A stretch of 59,619 nucleotides of DNA from Pelagibacterium sp. (GTDB lineage: Bacteria; Pseudomonadota; Alphaproteobacteria; Rhizobiales; Devosiaceae): positions 1 to 59,619 of the forward strand of contig PBNW01000028.1 in the NCBI GenBank assembly GCA_002723255.1. The letters run 5' to 3'. This document shows, piece after piece, positions 26,000-35,677 of the stretch. Made by a program: the position numbers and the translations under genes. The notes beneath the pieces are model-generated. The model searched no databases and was not told the origin of the DNA. It saw only the letters and a program-made list of their open reading frames with translations. Numbering within the stretch: position 1 is the stretch's first letter; every line of letters starts with the position of its first letter.

Positions 26000-28089
26000 G
26001 ACTGACTATCAAGACAAAACTGGCGGCGGTCTTCGGCGTCGTCGTCGCCCTTTCGGCAGGAAGCATGTTCATTGCCCTGCAGAATTTGGGGCAGCTCAAC
26101 ACCGAGCTCGAAACCATTGTCAATGTCCGGTCGGCCAATCTGGTCACCTCGGCGGAAATGCAGACCAGCCTTGAAAGCCTTGGCTCGCGCATCCGCGCCC
26201 AGATACTGACCACCGACCCCGTGGTAAAGGACGATTATGTCGCCTCGATCCGCAGCGACTACGATGAACTGGTCGATGGACTTGCCACCCTCGATGCCAA
26301 TGCAAGAGACCCCTTCATCCGTGAGCAGCTGCCGGCATTCGGCACAAAGCTCGAAGAGCTGTGGGCCTCGGTCAACCGGGCGACCGAGTTGACGCTCAAG
26401 AATTCCGATGCGGCCGCGCTCGCCGTCAGCCGCAGTGATGGCAGCGGTACGCTTGGCGTGTTCGAGGAGACCATGGCGGCGCTACGGACCTCGTTGCAGC
26501 GCAAGGTTGACGCTGGCGATCTTTCGGCTTTCCCCGCCTATCGGGCCGCCACTGAAATGTTCCTGACCGGTACCGACATGTTCCGCCAGCAGCGCAACGT
26601 GCTTCTGGCCGCATCGCAGGACCGTGAGCTCCAGGAAACATGGCATGCCGATTATTTGACCGGCGTGCAAGCCAATGCCGGACGAATCCCGGACATGCAG
26701 CGCACGATGCCGATGTCGGACATGGCGTTGTTCAACGCCGCCCGCGACGCCTATGAGGATATGGTAGCCGCCATGAACAGCGCCGTTGCCATCAGCGTTG
26801 AGAATGGCGATTTTTTTGCCATGGAAGAGCTTGAAGTCGCCAGCGTTCTGCGCCGGGAGGCCGATGCCATCCTGCAGGCCATGATCGATCGCAATCAGGA
26901 CATCATGGTTCAGGCCGATGCCGAGGCCCAGGCACTCTACGAGAATTCGATGATGCTGCTGATCGGGCTGCTTGTCGGTTCCGCTCTTATCGCGCTTCTG
27001 GCTGCCATCTGGATCGTCGTTTCGATCTCGCGGGCTCTCTCCAGCGCCGTGCGTCTGGCCGATGAAGTGGCTGCCGGCAATCTCAACGCCAGTGCCGACA
27101 ACAAGTCCGATGACGAAGTGGGCGATCTGATCAAGGCGCTCAACGCCATGACCGCCAAGCTGCGTGAAGTGGTTGCCGAGGTGACCTCCGCAACCCGCAA
27201 CGTTGCCGCCGGTTCTCAGGAAATGTCGGCAACCGCCGAACAGCTGAGCCAGGGCGCCACCGAACAGGCCTCTTCGACCGAGGAAGCCTCCGCGTCCATG
27301 GAAGAAATGGCCGCAACCATCAAGCAGTCGGCCGACAACGCCTCCCAGACCGAAAAGATCGCCCGCCAGTCCGCGGCCGATGCCATCGCCTCGGGTGAAG
27401 CTGTCGACAATGCGGTCAGCGCCATGCAGACCATTGCCGAAAAGATCATGGTGGTCCAGGAAATCGCCCGCCAGACCGATCTGCTCGCCCTTAACGCAGC
27501 CGTGGAAGCGGCCCGTGCAGGCGAACACGGCCGCGGCTTTGCGGTCGTGGCGTCCGAAGTGCGCAAGCTCGCCGAACGCAGCCAGGCGGCCTCGGCCGAA
27601 ATTTCCACCCTCTCGGGCGATACGGTCAAGGCGGCCCAGTCGGCCGGCGAAATGCTCTCCAAGCTGGTCCCCGACATTCAGCGTACAGCCGAACTCGTCG
27701 AGGAAATCTCGGCCGGCAGCCGCGAACAGAATGCCGGTGCAGCCCAGATCAATACGGCCATCCAGCAGCTCGACAAGGTCACCCAGCAAAACACCTCGGC
27801 TGCCGAAGAGATGTCGGCGACGTCCGAGGAACTGGCCAGCCAGGCCGAACAGCTCCAGGCTGCCATCGGGTATTTCCGTATCGATGGAAAAGCCATGCCC
27901 GCGCCGGCCAATACGGTCGCCGCACCCTCGGCCAGGCCCGATCTCAAGCGCGAGATTCTGGCAAAGGCACCCCATATGAAAAAGGCGCCCGCCAAGGGTT
28001 CGTCTTCTTCGGGTGGCGGGTTCGATCTCGATCTGGACGAAGGCCAGGACGATCTGGATTCCCAATTCACCCGCCGCGGCGCGGCCTGA
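25996..28089 (+). CDS. Methyl-accepting chemotaxis protein
   Basis: The 697-residue transmembrane receptor has TM1 at about residues 7-31, a roughly 290-residue helical periplasmic region, TM2 at about 315-345 ([19 protein letters not shown]) and a HAMP domain. The signalling domain tip reads [20 protein letters not shown], then [20 protein letters not shown]. The start codon is GTG, overlapping the cheW stop. The C-terminus ([13 protein letters not shown]) lacks an xWxxF CheR-docking peptide. The ligand cannot be predicted. As the only receptor inside the operon it is probably a major array component. Confidence 0.94.
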   Translation: MRLTIKTKLAAVFGVVVALSAGSMFIALQNLGQLNTELETIVNVRSANLVTSAEMQTSLESLGSRIRAQILTTDPVVKDDYVASIRSDYDELVDGLATLDANARDPFIREQLPAFGTKLEELWASVNRATELTLKNSDAAALAVSRSDGSGTLGVFEETMAALRTSLQRKVDAGDLSAFPAYRAATEMFLTGTDMFRQQRNVLLAASQDRELQETWHADYLTGVQANAGRIPDMQRTMPMSDMALFNAARDAYEDMVAAMNSAVAISVENGDFFAMEELEVASVLRREADAILQAMIDRNQDIMVQADAEAQALYENSMMLLIGLLVGSALIALLAAIWIVVSISRALSSAVRLADEVAAGNLNASADNKSDDEVGDLIKALNAMTAKLREVVAEVTSATRNVAAGSQEMSATAEQLSQGATEQASSTEEASASMEEMAATIKQSADNASQTEKIARQSAADAIASGEAVDNAVSAMQTIAEKIMVVQEIARQTDLLALNAAVEAARAGEHGRGFAVVASEVRKLAERSQAASAEISTLSGDTVKAAQSAGEMLSKLVPDIQRTAELVEEISAGSREQNAGAAQINTAIQQLDKVTQQNTSAAEEMSATSEELASQAEQLQAAIGYFRIDGKAMPAPANTVAAPSARPDLKREILAKAPHMKKAPAKGSSSSGGGFDLDLDEGQDDLDSQFTRRGAA

Positions 28090-28101
28090 TCGGGACCTGT
28101 C

Positions 28102-28566
28102 ATGGCTGAGCAAATTCAGTATGTAACGCTCGGTGTCGCGGAGGAAATCTTCGCGGCCCCGGTGGCCACGGTCCAGGAAATCCTGGACATGCTGCCCATC
28201 GCCCGCCTGCCGCGCGCGCCCGAAAACCTGCTCGGCATGATCGATGTGCGCGACAAGGGCGTGCCGGTGCTCGACCTGCGCCTGACCCTTGGCATGGCGC
28301 CGGCCGCCGATACCGAAAACACCCGTATCGTGGTTCTCACCATCAACGGGCCCGACGGCCCGGTGACCCTGGGCCTGCGAACCGACAAGGTGTTCGAGGT
28401 GACGGTGTTGGACTCCGACACGCTCGATCCGGCACCCGCCGTCAGTTCCGGCTGGAGCGGGCACTGCATTGCCGGCATCGGCCGCCGCAATGGAAGCTTT
28501 GTTACCGTGCTCGATCTCGACGGTCTGTTCGGTGACATCGTCAAGCAGCCGATCCTCGCAGCGTGA
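28102..28566 (+). CDS. cheW: Chemotaxis coupling protein CheW (second copy)
   Basis: The 154-residue CheW domain includes FAAPVATVQEILDMLPIARLPRAPENLLGMIDVRDKGVPVLDLR (a region at about residues 16-59) and LRTDKVFEVTVLD. It differs clearly from the first CheW, so it is not a recent duplicate. It may couple a different receptor set or the MCP-like protein at the end of the operon. It lies 12 bases after mcp. Confidence 0.93.
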   Translation: MAEQIQYVTLGVAEEIFAAPVATVQEILDMLPIARLPRAPENLLGMIDVRDKGVPVLDLRLTLGMAPAADTENTRIVVLTINGPDGPVTLGLRTDKVFEVTVLDSDTLDPAPAVSSGWSGHCIAGIGRRNGSFVTVLDLDGLFGDIVKQPILAA

Positions 28567-28608
28567 CAAAATTTTCGGTTGGCCGGGCACCCCGGCCAGC
28601 CGCCCGCC

Positions 28609-29502
28609 ATGGAGTTTGAATTGTCCGCCCTAGCCCGCATTTCCAACGATATCGATGAAGACGACCGCCTCAGCGAAGCCGATTTTCAGCGCATCTCTGC
28701 GCTGATCGGCCGTGAGGTCGGCATCAAGCTCCCGCCCACCAAACGCCTGATGGTGGAAGGGCGACTGCGCCGCAGAATGCGGGTTCTGGGTATGACCAGC
28801 TTTTCGGCCTATGGCGCCCATCTTTTCAGGCAGGGCGGGCTCGAAGCCGAACTGCCCTATCTCATCAACGCCGTCACCACCAACAAGACCGATTTCTTCC
28901 GCGAGCCCGAACATTTCGATCTCATGGAAAAGCTCATGGTCCCCAAGCTGCTCGAAGCTCGACGCAACGAGCGCATGCCGCTCCTCAAGGTGTGGAGCGC
29001 CGCCAGTTCGACGGGGGCCGAGCCCTATACCGCCGCCATGGTGCTGGCCGATATTGCCGCCCAGCGCCGCGATTTCCGCTTTGTGCTGCTGGGCACCGAC
29101 ATTTCCACCGACGTTCTCGATCAGGGCCGAAGGGCGGTCTATCCGGCCGAACAGATCGCGCCGGTGCCGCCGGCCAAGCAGAGCCGCTATCTGATGTTCG
29201 CCCGGCGGACCGGGCCGCGCCCCGAAGTGCGCATCGTGCCCGAATTGCGGCGTCTGGTCCGGTTCCAGCGCCTCAACTTGATGGATGGGACCTATCCCTT
29301 CGATCGTGACGTCGACATCATCTTGCTGCGCAACGTCCTGATCTACTTTGAAAAGTCCGATCAGGAAGCGGTTATCAACCGTCTGGTGGGCCATTTGCGG
29401 CCCGGCGGATATCTGCTGCTCGGTCATTCGGAATCGATGATCGGCACCTCGGTTACCATGCGTCAGGTGGCGCCCGCCGTGTTCCAGAAGGCGGGGGCGT
29501 AG
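28609..29502 (+). CDS. cheR: Chemoreceptor methyltransferase CheR
   Basis: The 297-residue SAM-dependent methyltransferase has an N-terminal helical domain ([33 protein letters not shown] region), [17 protein letters not shown], the SAM-binding [16 protein letters not shown], and [12 protein letters not shown]. It methylates receptor glutamates. The start is uncertain. ATG 28609 has no ribosome site, while TTG 28621 has GGAG 7 bases upstream, so TTG may be the real start. Confidence 0.94.
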   Translation: MEFELSALARISNDIDEDDRLSEADFQRISALIGREVGIKLPPTKRLMVEGRLRRRMRVLGMTSFSAYGAHLFRQGGLEAELPYLINAVTTNKTDFFREPEHFDLMEKLMVPKLLEARRNERMPLLKVWSAASSTGAEPYTAAMVLADIAAQRRDFRFVLLGTDISTDVLDQGRRAVYPAEQIAPVPPAKQSRYLMFARRTGPRPEVRIVPELRRLVRFQRLNLMDGTYPFDRDVDIILLRNVLIYFEKSDQEAVINRLVGHLRPGGYLLLGHSESMIGTSVTMRQVAPAVFQKAGA

Positions 29503-29504
29503 CC

Positions 29505-30617
29505 ATGAGCGAGAAAATCCGCGTGCTGATTATCGATGACAGCGCCTCGGTGCGCTTAACGCTCAGCGATATCATTTCCGCCGATCCCGACCTTGAGGTC
29601 ATGGCCACGGCCTCAGACCCTTATGTCGCCGCCGAGCGCATCCGCCAGGAAGTGCCCGACGTGATTTTCCTCGACATCGAATTGCCGCGCATGGACGGGT
29701 TGACCTTCCTGCGCAAGATCATGTCCCAGCGGCCCATCCCCGTGGTCATCTGCTCGAGTCTGGCCGAAGCCGGGTCGGACACCTTCATGCAGGCGCTCGA
29801 GGCCGGCGCCGTCGATGTGGTGGCCAAGCCCCGCGTCGATACGGCCCAGTTCCTCAATGAATCGCGCATGCGCATCTGCGATGCGGCCAAGGGCGCCGCC
29901 CACGCCAAGATGCGGGGAATGAAAAAGCAGGCGCCGGCCCTCGCGGTCGAATCCAAGCTCACCGCCGATGCCATATTGCCCGCCATTTCCGAAACCCGCC
30001 GCAAGAGCCTGATCGAGCGCATTCCGGTGACCGAACCGATCGTCGTCATCGGGGCATCGACCGGGGGCACCGAAGCGCTGCGCGAAATTCTCGAGGCCCT
30101 GCCGGCGAACTGCCCGCCCATCCTGATCGTTCAGCACATGCCGGAAAAATTCACCGGCGCCTTCGCTCGACGCCTCGATGCCGGTTGTGCGGTTTCGGTC
30201 AGGGAAGCCCAGGATGGCGAGCTCGTGCGGCCCGGTCAGGTGCTGATGGCACCGGGCAATTACCACATGATGCTGGTGCGCAACGGCCCGCGCTACACTG
30301 TCAAGATTACCGACGGCCCTCACATATCGCGCCACCGTCCATCGGTCGACGTGCTGTTCCGCTCCACCGCCCAGACTGCCGGCCGCAACGCACTGGGCAT
30401 CATCCTGACCGGTATGGGCGATGATGGCGCGCGCGGTCTTCTGGAAATGCGCGAAATGGGTAGCCCCACCATCGCCCAGGACGAGGAAACCTCGGTGGTG
30501 TTCGGCATGCCCAAGGAAGCCATCCAGCGCGGCGCCGCGGGGCGGATCCTTCCGCTCGGAAAAATCGGCGATGAAATCGTGGCGTTCGGCCACAAGGCCA
30601 AACGGCCCGGAGAATGA
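29505..30617 (+). CDS. cheB: Chemotaxis methylesterase/glutamine deamidase CheB
   Basis: The 370-residue protein has a receiver domain with Asp57 in [13 protein letters not shown] and a C-terminal CheB esterase domain. That domain has the catalytic Ser in [13 protein letters not shown], His in [12 protein letters not shown] and the Asp region [14 protein letters not shown]. Together with CheR it sets receptor methylation. It starts 2 bases after cheR and overlaps the next gene by 4 bases (ATGA). Confidence 0.96.
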   Translation: MSEKIRVLIIDDSASVRLTLSDIISADPDLEVMATASDPYVAAERIRQEVPDVIFLDIELPRMDGLTFLRKIMSQRPIPVVICSSLAEAGSDTFMQALEAGAVDVVAKPRVDTAQFLNESRMRICDAAKGAAHAKMRGMKKQAPALAVESKLTADAILPAISETRRKSLIERIPVTEPIVVIGASTGGTEALREILEALPANCPPILIVQHMPEKFTGAFARRLDAGCAVSVREAQDGELVRPGQVLMAPGNYHMMLVRNGPRYTVKITDGPHISRHRPSVDVLFRSTAQTAGRNALGIILTGMGDDGARGLLEMREMGSPTIAQDEETSVVFGMPKEAIQRGAAGRILPLGKIGDEIVAFGHKAKRPGE

Positions 30618-32350
30618 ATTTTATGACCATGTCCGCTACACCTCCCGCCATAAATCAGCTTGCCGCCGATCTGGCCGGGCACCGGGAACAGATCGAAACC
30701 GCCTTCGTGTCGGTCGGCGGATGCCTTTCGGAGGGCGCTTCGCTCCTCAACAAGCTCATAAAGCTCTTCGATGCGCTGCCCGATGCCCTAAAGGGTGCCG
30801 AGGTCGAACAGGCGACGGGCCACCTCCAGGCGGTCGCCAGCCGCGCGGCCACCCTCTCGGACGCCTTCGGGCAGGAAAGGATCGATCTCGAACGTCTGTT
30901 CGAAGTGGTTCGCTCCGCCCATCTCCCGATTTCCGATCTGCACAGAACCATCAAGATGATGGGCATCGTTTCGATAAATGCGCGCGTGACCGCCGCCAGC
31001 ATCGCCCAGGACAGCGACGATTTCGATGTGTTCACCACCGATATCGCGACGCTTTCGGAATCCGCCACCCGCACGCTCAAGGAATTTTCGCAGGTCTATC
31101 GCCAGCTCGTCGTTGAAGTCGATGCCGCAGTCAGTCAGCGCAATCGCTTCGAGGGCGCCCATGCCCATACGCTTTCCGATCTGGCGACACGGCTGGCCGC
31201 CACATTGCGCGCCCTGGAAAGCCAGCGCGCCTCGGCGGTCGATGGCAGTGCCGAAACCAGCCGGCTCTCGCGTCAGATTGTCGGGCAGATCGGCAGCGCG
31301 GTGATGGCTCTGCAGGTCGGCGATGCCACTCGCCAGCGGCTCGAACACATCGAGGCCGGTCTCGGTCATCTGGCCGGCGTGCTGTCGGGTGAACCGGCAT
31401 TCGATATCGAGTTAAAGCCCGAAGATCAAAGTCAGGCCCTTGGGGTAATCGCTTCGCTCGAACAGGCGCAACTGGCCGAGACGGCGCATGATTTCGGCGT
31501 CGAGGTAAGCGATGCCGAACGCTCCCTTGCCGCACTTGCCGCCGATGCCGAAACGATCATGGCGCGCAGTCGCGGGCAATATGGCTCGGACGCCGGCAAA
31601 TCGTCATCCATCGCCAGCCTGAGCGACCAGTTGCGGGCCGCCGTATCCCTTCTGCGCAATTTCGAAGCCGAACGGGCCAAGCTCGAGGCGGTGGCCGCAA
31701 CGGTCCAGCGCACGGTGCGCGTATTGCTCGGCCATGTCGAAGCCGTTCAGGATGTCGAGGCCAATATGCGCCTTGTCAGCCTCAACGCCGCGGTGCGCTG
31801 CGCCCAGCTCGGCCCGCGCGGGGCCTCGCTCACCGTCATTGCCACCCAATTGCGTGAGCTGACCAGCGAGACTGTTTTGGCCGCCGAGAGCGCCGTCGAA
31901 TGGCTCAGCCAGTCCGCGGCGCTGGCCGATGCCTTCGGCGCCACCGCTTCGGCTGACGGCGCGGGGCAGGGCAAGGGGCTCGAAGAGGGCGCGACCAAGG
32001 CACTGGAGTTGCTCTCCGGGCTCGATCAGAAACTGGCCAACGCCCTGTCAAGCCTCGATACCGATGGCACCAAGGTCATTGCACTGCTTCAGATGGCGGC
32101 AAACGGGCTGGACGGCCTCGGCGCGCTGTCCGAAGCCATGGACGATATCAGAATGCAGATCGCCGGCCTGGCGCCTGGCGAGGTGCCTTCAGAGCACACC
32201 GCCGAGTTGGCCGGACTCATCGCCGGGTTGCGCCGGCTCTATACAATGGAGGCCGAACGCGCCGTTCATGACGCCCTTTTCGGGCCGCCTGAAACGACCG
32301 CCGCCGCCCCGGACGCCGACGACACGTTCGACGATTTCATGGCGCTCTAG
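30614..32350 (+). CDS. Soluble, degenerate MCP-like coiled-coil protein of the che operon
   Basis: The 578-residue protein is predicted to be all helical, with no signal peptide or membrane segment. Two stretches resemble the MCP hairpin tip: about 115-152 ([12 protein letters not shown] ... [15 protein letters not shown]) and about 385-420 ([14 protein letters not shown] ... [13 protein letters not shown]). Compare [14 protein letters not shown] and [12 protein letters not shown] in the operon's own MCP. The CheA/CheW-contacting residues are changed in both. It overlaps cheB by 4 bases, so it is made with the array components. It could be a structural partner or decoy of the array. No published function is known to me. 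Confidence 0.75.
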   Translation: MNFMTMSATPPAINQLAADLAGHREQIETAFVSVGGCLSEGASLLNKLIKLFDALPDALKGAEVEQATGHLQAVASRAATLSDAFGQERIDLERLFEVVRSAHLPISDLHRTIKMMGIVSINARVTAASIAQDSDDFDVFTTDIATLSESATRTLKEFSQVYRQLVVEVDAAVSQRNRFEGAHAHTLSDLATRLAATLRALESQRASAVDGSAETSRLSRQIVGQIGSAVMALQVGDATRQRLEHIEAGLGHLAGVLSGEPAFDIELKPEDQSQALGVIASLEQAQLAETAHDFGVEVSDAERSLAALAADAETIMARSRGQYGSDAGKSSSIASLSDQLRAAVSLLRNFEAERAKLEAVAATVQRTVRVLLGHVEAVQDVEANMRLVSLNAAVRCAQLGPRGASLTVIATQLRELTSETVLAAESAVEWLSQSAALADAFGATASADGAGQGKGLEEGATKALELLSGLDQKLANALSSLDTDGTKVIALLQMAANGLDGLGALSEAMDDIRMQIAGLAPGEVPSEHTAELAGLIAGLRRLYTMEAERAVHDALFGPPETTAAAPDADDTFDDFMAL

Positions 32351-32351
32351 T

Positions 32352-32879
32352 TCAGGCGCCGGACTCGGCGCGTGGGGCCAGCACGGGATCGGATGCCAGC
32401 ACGGCTGCCGCGGTGTCGTCCTCGGCATCGAGCATCGAGGCCACCCGTTCGAGTGCCGCGATCAGCATGAGCTGTTCCCACTCCTCAAGACTGGAAAACG
32501 CGTCGTGAAACTGGGCGTGTGCGCCGTCGGGCGCGATCTCCAGCACCTTGCGCCCCTTGTCTGTAAGGCTCAGCCAGACCTGCCGCCGATCGGTCTGACC
32601 CTTGCGGCGCGCGACCATGTTGAGCGCTTCGAGCTTCTGGATCAGCGCCGTGGTGGTCGCCTGAGTAATCCCCATGCGCGCCGCAACCGAACCCGCTGTG
32701 TGTTCGAGCCCGTCATCGAGCAATTGCATGAAAATCAGCTGGGACGGGGTCAGCCCCGTTTCGCGCATCAGCGCCTTTGAATTGAGCTCGGTCTTGCGCA
32801 GGATTTTGCGCAGCGCCGAAAGCGCGGTCTTTGTCGGGGCTTGCACGGCGCGGCCTGGCTCCAAGACGAGTGTGTTCAT
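32352..32879 (-). CDS. ectR: MarR-family regulator, probable ectoine operon repressor
   Basis: The 175-residue MarR protein has a winged helix visible in GLTPSQLIFMQLLDDGLEHTAGSVAARMGITQATTTALIQKLEALNMVARRKGQTDRRQVWLSLTDKG (about residues 43-110). It is divergent from ectA, the place occupied by the MarR-type EctR1 repressor in methylotrophic and halophilic ectoine producers. TTAG/CTAA inverted repeats lie in both promoters. It is convergent with the last che gene, which ends 1 base away. The function is inferred from context. Confidence 0.8.
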   Translation of the reverse strand: MNTLVLEPGRAVQAPTKTALSALRKILRKTELNSKALMRETGLTPSQLIFMQLLDDGLEHTAGSVAARMGITQATTTALIQKLEALNMVARRKGQTDRRQVWLSLTDKGRKVLEIAPDGAHAQFHDAFSSLEEWEQLMLIAALERVASMLDAEDDTAAAVLASDPVLAPRAESGA

Positions 32880-32941
32880 GGTCTTTACCTCTGCTTGCCG
32901 GCTCTCCCAAGCCCCAACCGGTGGTGTTTTGACAAAATCAT

Positions 32942-32955
32942 TTAGATAACACTAA
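32942..32955. promoter_or_regulatory. TTAG-N6-CTAA inverted repeat near the ectR start
   Basis: TTAGATAACACTAA lies 63 bases upstream of the ectR start codon. Its TTAG/CTAA arms are shared with the larger repeat at the ectA promoter, which suggests an autoregulatory operator for the MarR protein. Inference from symmetry and position. Confidence 0.4.
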
Positions 32956-33085
32956 TGAATTTGGCAAGCGATGCCGGCTTTCCCCAGGGGATGTCCAGCG
33001 TTGCGTAATTATCATTTGAATACGTAAAGTCATGAAAAACAACAGATAATCTAAATACAGCCCGATTTGGAACGATTTCCGAGGG

Positions 33086-33114
33086 TTGACATTTAGTTTG
33101 TATAAGCTAACTAA
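33086..33114 (+). promoter_or_regulatory. ectA promoter and overlapping EctR operator candidate
   Basis: TTGACA at 33086-33091 is a perfect -35 box. TAACTA, 16 bases later (33108-33113), could be the -10 box. An inverted repeat TTAGTT (33093-33098)/AACTAA (33109-33114) with 10 bases between the arms fills the space between the two boxes, where a MarR dimer would block RNA polymerase. The ectA start lies 29 bases downstream. Confidence 0.55.
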
Positions 33115-33142
33115 CTGCGCGAAAGCAAATTGGAGGCATCCC

Positions 33143-33703
33143 ATGAAACTCGCAGCAGTCAGCGATACGGACCTCAGCGCCGACCCGCGCTCGACCATCA
33201 AGATTCGCGCTCCCAGGCGCGAAGATGGTGCCGGTGTATGGCAGCTCATTTCCGACACAACCTCGCTTGACGACAATTCGATGTATTGCAACCTGCTCCA
33301 GTGCAGCCATTTCGCGTCCACTTGCGCGCTGGCTGAAATGGACGGTGAAATCGTTGGCTGGGTTTCGGGCTATATCCCGCCCGAACACCCCGACACCTAT
33401 TTCGTCTGGCAGGTCTGCGTGGCCGAAAAGGCTCGCGGCAAGGGCATGGCCAAGCGTCTCATCAATGCCGTGCTCGCCCGCAAGGTCTGCGCCAATGTCA
33501 CTCAGGTGCAGTCGACCATCACCAAGGACAACAAGCCCTCATGGGCTCTGTTCGGGTCGATCGCCGAGACGCTGGACGCCGATCTAGTTCGTCAGCCGCA
33601 CTTCAAGCGCGACGATCATTTTGCCGGCCTGCACGACACCGAATTTCTTGTCACCATCGGCCCGTTCGAACGCGCGGCACTGCCCGTTCGTTCTGCCGCC
33701 TAA
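33143..33703 (+). CDS. ectA: L-2,4-diaminobutyrate N-gamma-acetyltransferase
   Basis: The 186-residue GNAT enzyme carries the EctA pattern: IRAPRREDGAGVWQLISDTTSLDDNSMYCNLLQCSHFASTC (a region at about 20-62), VSGYIPPEHPDTYFVWQVCV and the acetyl-CoA loop AEKARGKGMAKRL. It acetylates diaminobutyrate, the second step of ectoine synthesis. ATG 33143 has a GGAGG site 7 bases upstream. It is the first gene of ectABCD-ask. Confidence 0.96.
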   Translation: MKLAAVSDTDLSADPRSTIKIRAPRREDGAGVWQLISDTTSLDDNSMYCNLLQCSHFASTCALAEMDGEIVGWVSGYIPPEHPDTYFVWQVCVAEKARGKGMAKRLINAVLARKVCANVTQVQSTITKDNKPSWALFGSIAETLDADLVRQPHFKRDDHFAGLHDTEFLVTIGPFERAALPVRSAA

Positions 33704-33715
33704 GAGAGATAAGGA

Positions 33716-33748
33716 GCGCTGCCGCCACTGACTGCGGACCGGCAGCGC
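33716..33748 (+). repeat. Hairpin in the ectA-ectB gap
   Basis: Perfect 9-bp arms, GCGCTGCCG (33716-33724) and CGGCAGCGC (33740-33748), enclose 15 bases just after the ectA stop. There is no T-run, so read-through to ectB is expected. It may set relative mRNA levels. Confidence 0.55.
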
Positions 33749-33811
33749 CATCAGATCTCATGCAGGCAAGAATTCCCCTCATTCCAAATTCCGCCGTCCC
33801 GCTCGAAGCGT

Positions 33812-33856
33812 CCCCGGCAAAAGTGGAAGACACTTTTGACGATCGGGAGCGCGATA
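33812..33856 (+). repeat. Rhizobial-type intergenic repeat, copy 2
   Basis: CAAAAGTG (33818-33825) and CACTTTTG (33831-33838) form a perfect hairpin, followed by ACGATCGGGAGCGCGA. The element aligns with 19821-19861 (GCAAAAGTG core, then TTTTG-C-G-x-T-CG and GAGCG). Its insertion explains why the ectA-ectB gap is 179 bases long, when these genes are usually close together. Confidence 0.55.
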
Positions 33857-33882
33857 CGAGAAAAACAAGGAGACAAGGCACA

Positions 33883-35163
33883 ATGACCACGACACACGAA
33901 ACATTCGATCGCGTCGAGAGCCAGGTTCGCTCGTACTCGCGCAGCTTCCCCAAACTCTTTGGCAAGGCCAAGGGTTCGATCATCTACGGCGAAGACGGCC
34001 GTGAGTATATCGACTTTCTCGCCGGCTGTTCCTCGCTGAACTACGGTCACAACGACCCGGACATGCAGGCCGCCCTGGTCGATTACGTCACCTCCGACGG
34101 CATCACCCATGGGCTGGACATGTTCACAAAGGCCAAGGAAGAGTTTCTTGTGGCCTACGAGGACATCATCCTCAAGCCGCGCGGCATGGACTACAAGCTC
34201 ATGTTCACCGGACCGACCGGCGCCAATGCCGTCGAGGCTGCCATCAAGCTGGCCCGCAAGGTGACCGGCCGCACCAATGTGATCGCCTTTACCAACGGCT
34301 TTCACGGCATGACCCTTGGCGCGCTGGCCGCGACGGGCAATGCCGGTAAGCGCGGCGGTGCCGGGATCGACCTCAACGGCGTCCATCGCGCCCCCTTCGA
34401 GGGCTATTTCGGTCCCGACATCGATACCGCCGACATGCTCGAGCAGATGCTCGATGATCCCTCGGGTGGCATTGATGCCCCTGCCGCGATCCTGGTCGAA
34501 CCCGTACAGGGTGAGGGTGGTCTCAACGCCGCGTCGGGCGAATGGCTCAAAAAGATCGAGACCATCGCCAAGAAACATGGCGCGCTGTTCATTCTCGATG
34601 ACATCCAGGCCGGGTGCGGACGCACGGGCACGTTCTTTTCGTTCGAAGAGTTCGGCCTTGACCCCGATATCATCACCCAGGCCAAATCGCTTTCGGGCAT
34701 GGGCCTGCCCTTCGCTCTGACGCTTTTGAAGCCCGAACACGACATCTGGAAGCCCGCCGAACACAACGGCACCTTCCGGGGCAACAATCATGCCTTCGTC
34801 ACGGCCCGCGTGGCGCTGGAAAAATTCTGGCGCGACGCTGCCTTTGCCAATTCGGTCAAGGCCAAGGGCGAGCATTTGAAGACCCGCCTCGGCGCCATTG
34901 CCAAACGGTACGGGCTGACCCTGCGCGGCCGCGGCATGATGATGGGCATCAACACCGAAAACGGTGATGTTGCGTCCGACATCTGCGCCAAGTGCTTTGA
35001 CAAGGGCCTCATCATCGAGACCTCGGGTGGCCGTGACGAAGTGGTCAAGGTGCTCTGCCCGCTCGTCATCGATATCGCGCAGCTCGACAAGGGCCTCGAC
35101 ATTATCGAGGACGCTTTCGAAGCCGTGCTCGACAAGGATGTTTCGCGCGCCGCGGCCGAATAG
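33883..35163 (+). CDS. ectB: Diaminobutyrate-2-oxoglutarate transaminase
   Basis: The 426-residue class-III aminotransferase has [18 protein letters not shown] near the N-terminus and [19 protein letters not shown] for the PLP phosphate. The cofactor-binding Asp lies in [15 protein letters not shown] and the Schiff-base Lys in [13 protein letters not shown] (about residue 268). It makes L-2,4-diaminobutyrate from aspartate semialdehyde, the first ectoine-specific step. I chose ATG 33883, which follows an AAGGAGA site, over a longer frame that overlaps ectA. Confidence 0.96.
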   Translation: MTTTHETFDRVESQVRSYSRSFPKLFGKAKGSIIYGEDGREYIDFLAGCSSLNYGHNDPDMQAALVDYVTSDGITHGLDMFTKAKEEFLVAYEDIILKPRGMDYKLMFTGPTGANAVEAAIKLARKVTGRTNVIAFTNGFHGMTLGALAATGNAGKRGGAGIDLNGVHRAPFEGYFGPDIDTADMLEQMLDDPSGGIDAPAAILVEPVQGEGGLNAASGEWLKKIETIAKKHGALFILDDIQAGCGRTGTFFSFEEFGLDPDIITQAKSLSGMGLPFALTLLKPEHDIWKPAEHNGTFRGNNHAFVTARVALEKFWRDAAFANSVKAKGEHLKTRLGAIAKRYGLTLRGRGMMMGINTENGDVASDICAKCFDKGLIIETSGGRDEVVKVLCPLVIDIAQLDKGLDIIEDAFEAVLDKDVSRAAAE

Positions 35164-35180
35164 TCGGCAGCGCAGCGGAC

Positions 35181-35192
35181 GGGAGCGCTCCC
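35181..35192 (+). repeat. 12-bp palindrome in the ectB-ectC gap
   Basis: GGGAGCGCTCCC is perfectly self-complementary and lies in the 73-base gap between ectB and ectC. It may be part of an mRNA hairpin or a protein site. Confidence 0.35.
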
Positions 35193-35236
35193 AGGTTTTG
35201 GAGCGCGACTGGGAAGAAAGAAAAAGGAAATACAAA

Positions 35237-35638
35237 ATGATCGTTCGTGATCTCGAAGACGCCCGCCAGGGCGACCGGCTCGTCAATTCCAATGGTTGGG
35301 ATTCCACTCGCCTGCTGCTTGCTGGCGACGGTATGGGATTTTCGTTCCACATCACCCGCATTCACGCCGGCACCAGCCACGAGTTCCACTACAAGCACCA
35401 TTTCGAGAGCGTTTATTGCGTCTCGGGCGATGGTGAGATCGAGGATCTCGAGACCGGTACGGTTTACCAGATCAAGCCCGGCGTGATGTATGCGCTCGAC
35501 AAGAACGACAAGCACCGCCTGACCGCCCGCGAGGAAATGGTCATGGCATGCTGCTTCAACCCTCCGGTGACCGGCACCGAAGTCCATCGTGAGGATGGTT
35601 CATATGCTCCGGCCGCCGAGTTGGCAAAAAGCGCGTAA
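35237..35638 (+). CDS. ectC: L-ectoine synthase
   Basis: This 133-residue cupin begins [16 protein letters not shown], the usual EctC start. Iron-binding and substrate residues lie in [27 protein letters not shown] and in [24 protein letters not shown]. It cyclises N-gamma-acetyl-diaminobutyrate to ectoine. ATG 35237 follows an AAAAGGAAA site; a much longer frame reaching into ectB is an artefact. Confidence 0.96.
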   Translation: MIVRDLEDARQGDRLVNSNGWDSTRLLLAGDGMGFSFHITRIHAGTSHEFHYKHHFESVYCVSGDGEIEDLETGTVYQIKPGVMYALDKNDKHRLTAREEMVMACCFNPPVTGTEVHREDGSYAPAAELAKSA

Positions 35639-35677
35639 GGCGCCCCCACAAACCCGAACCAAGGAGTAGAGGAAGCA

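Noticed and set aside
26482..28590. 702-codon minus-strand open frame
   Set aside because: It lies opposite the MCP and second cheW. The Gly/His/Arg-rich product has no fold, while the plus strand encodes clear chemotaxis domains.
33541..33882. N-terminal extension of EctB into ectA
   Set aside because: The frame is open, but it overlaps ectA, covers the intergenic repeat and precedes a good AAGGAGA site at the normal EctB start.
33751..35361. 536-codon minus-strand open frame over ectB
   Set aside because: It is antisense to ectB and has no recognisable motif. ectB has all catalytic residues.
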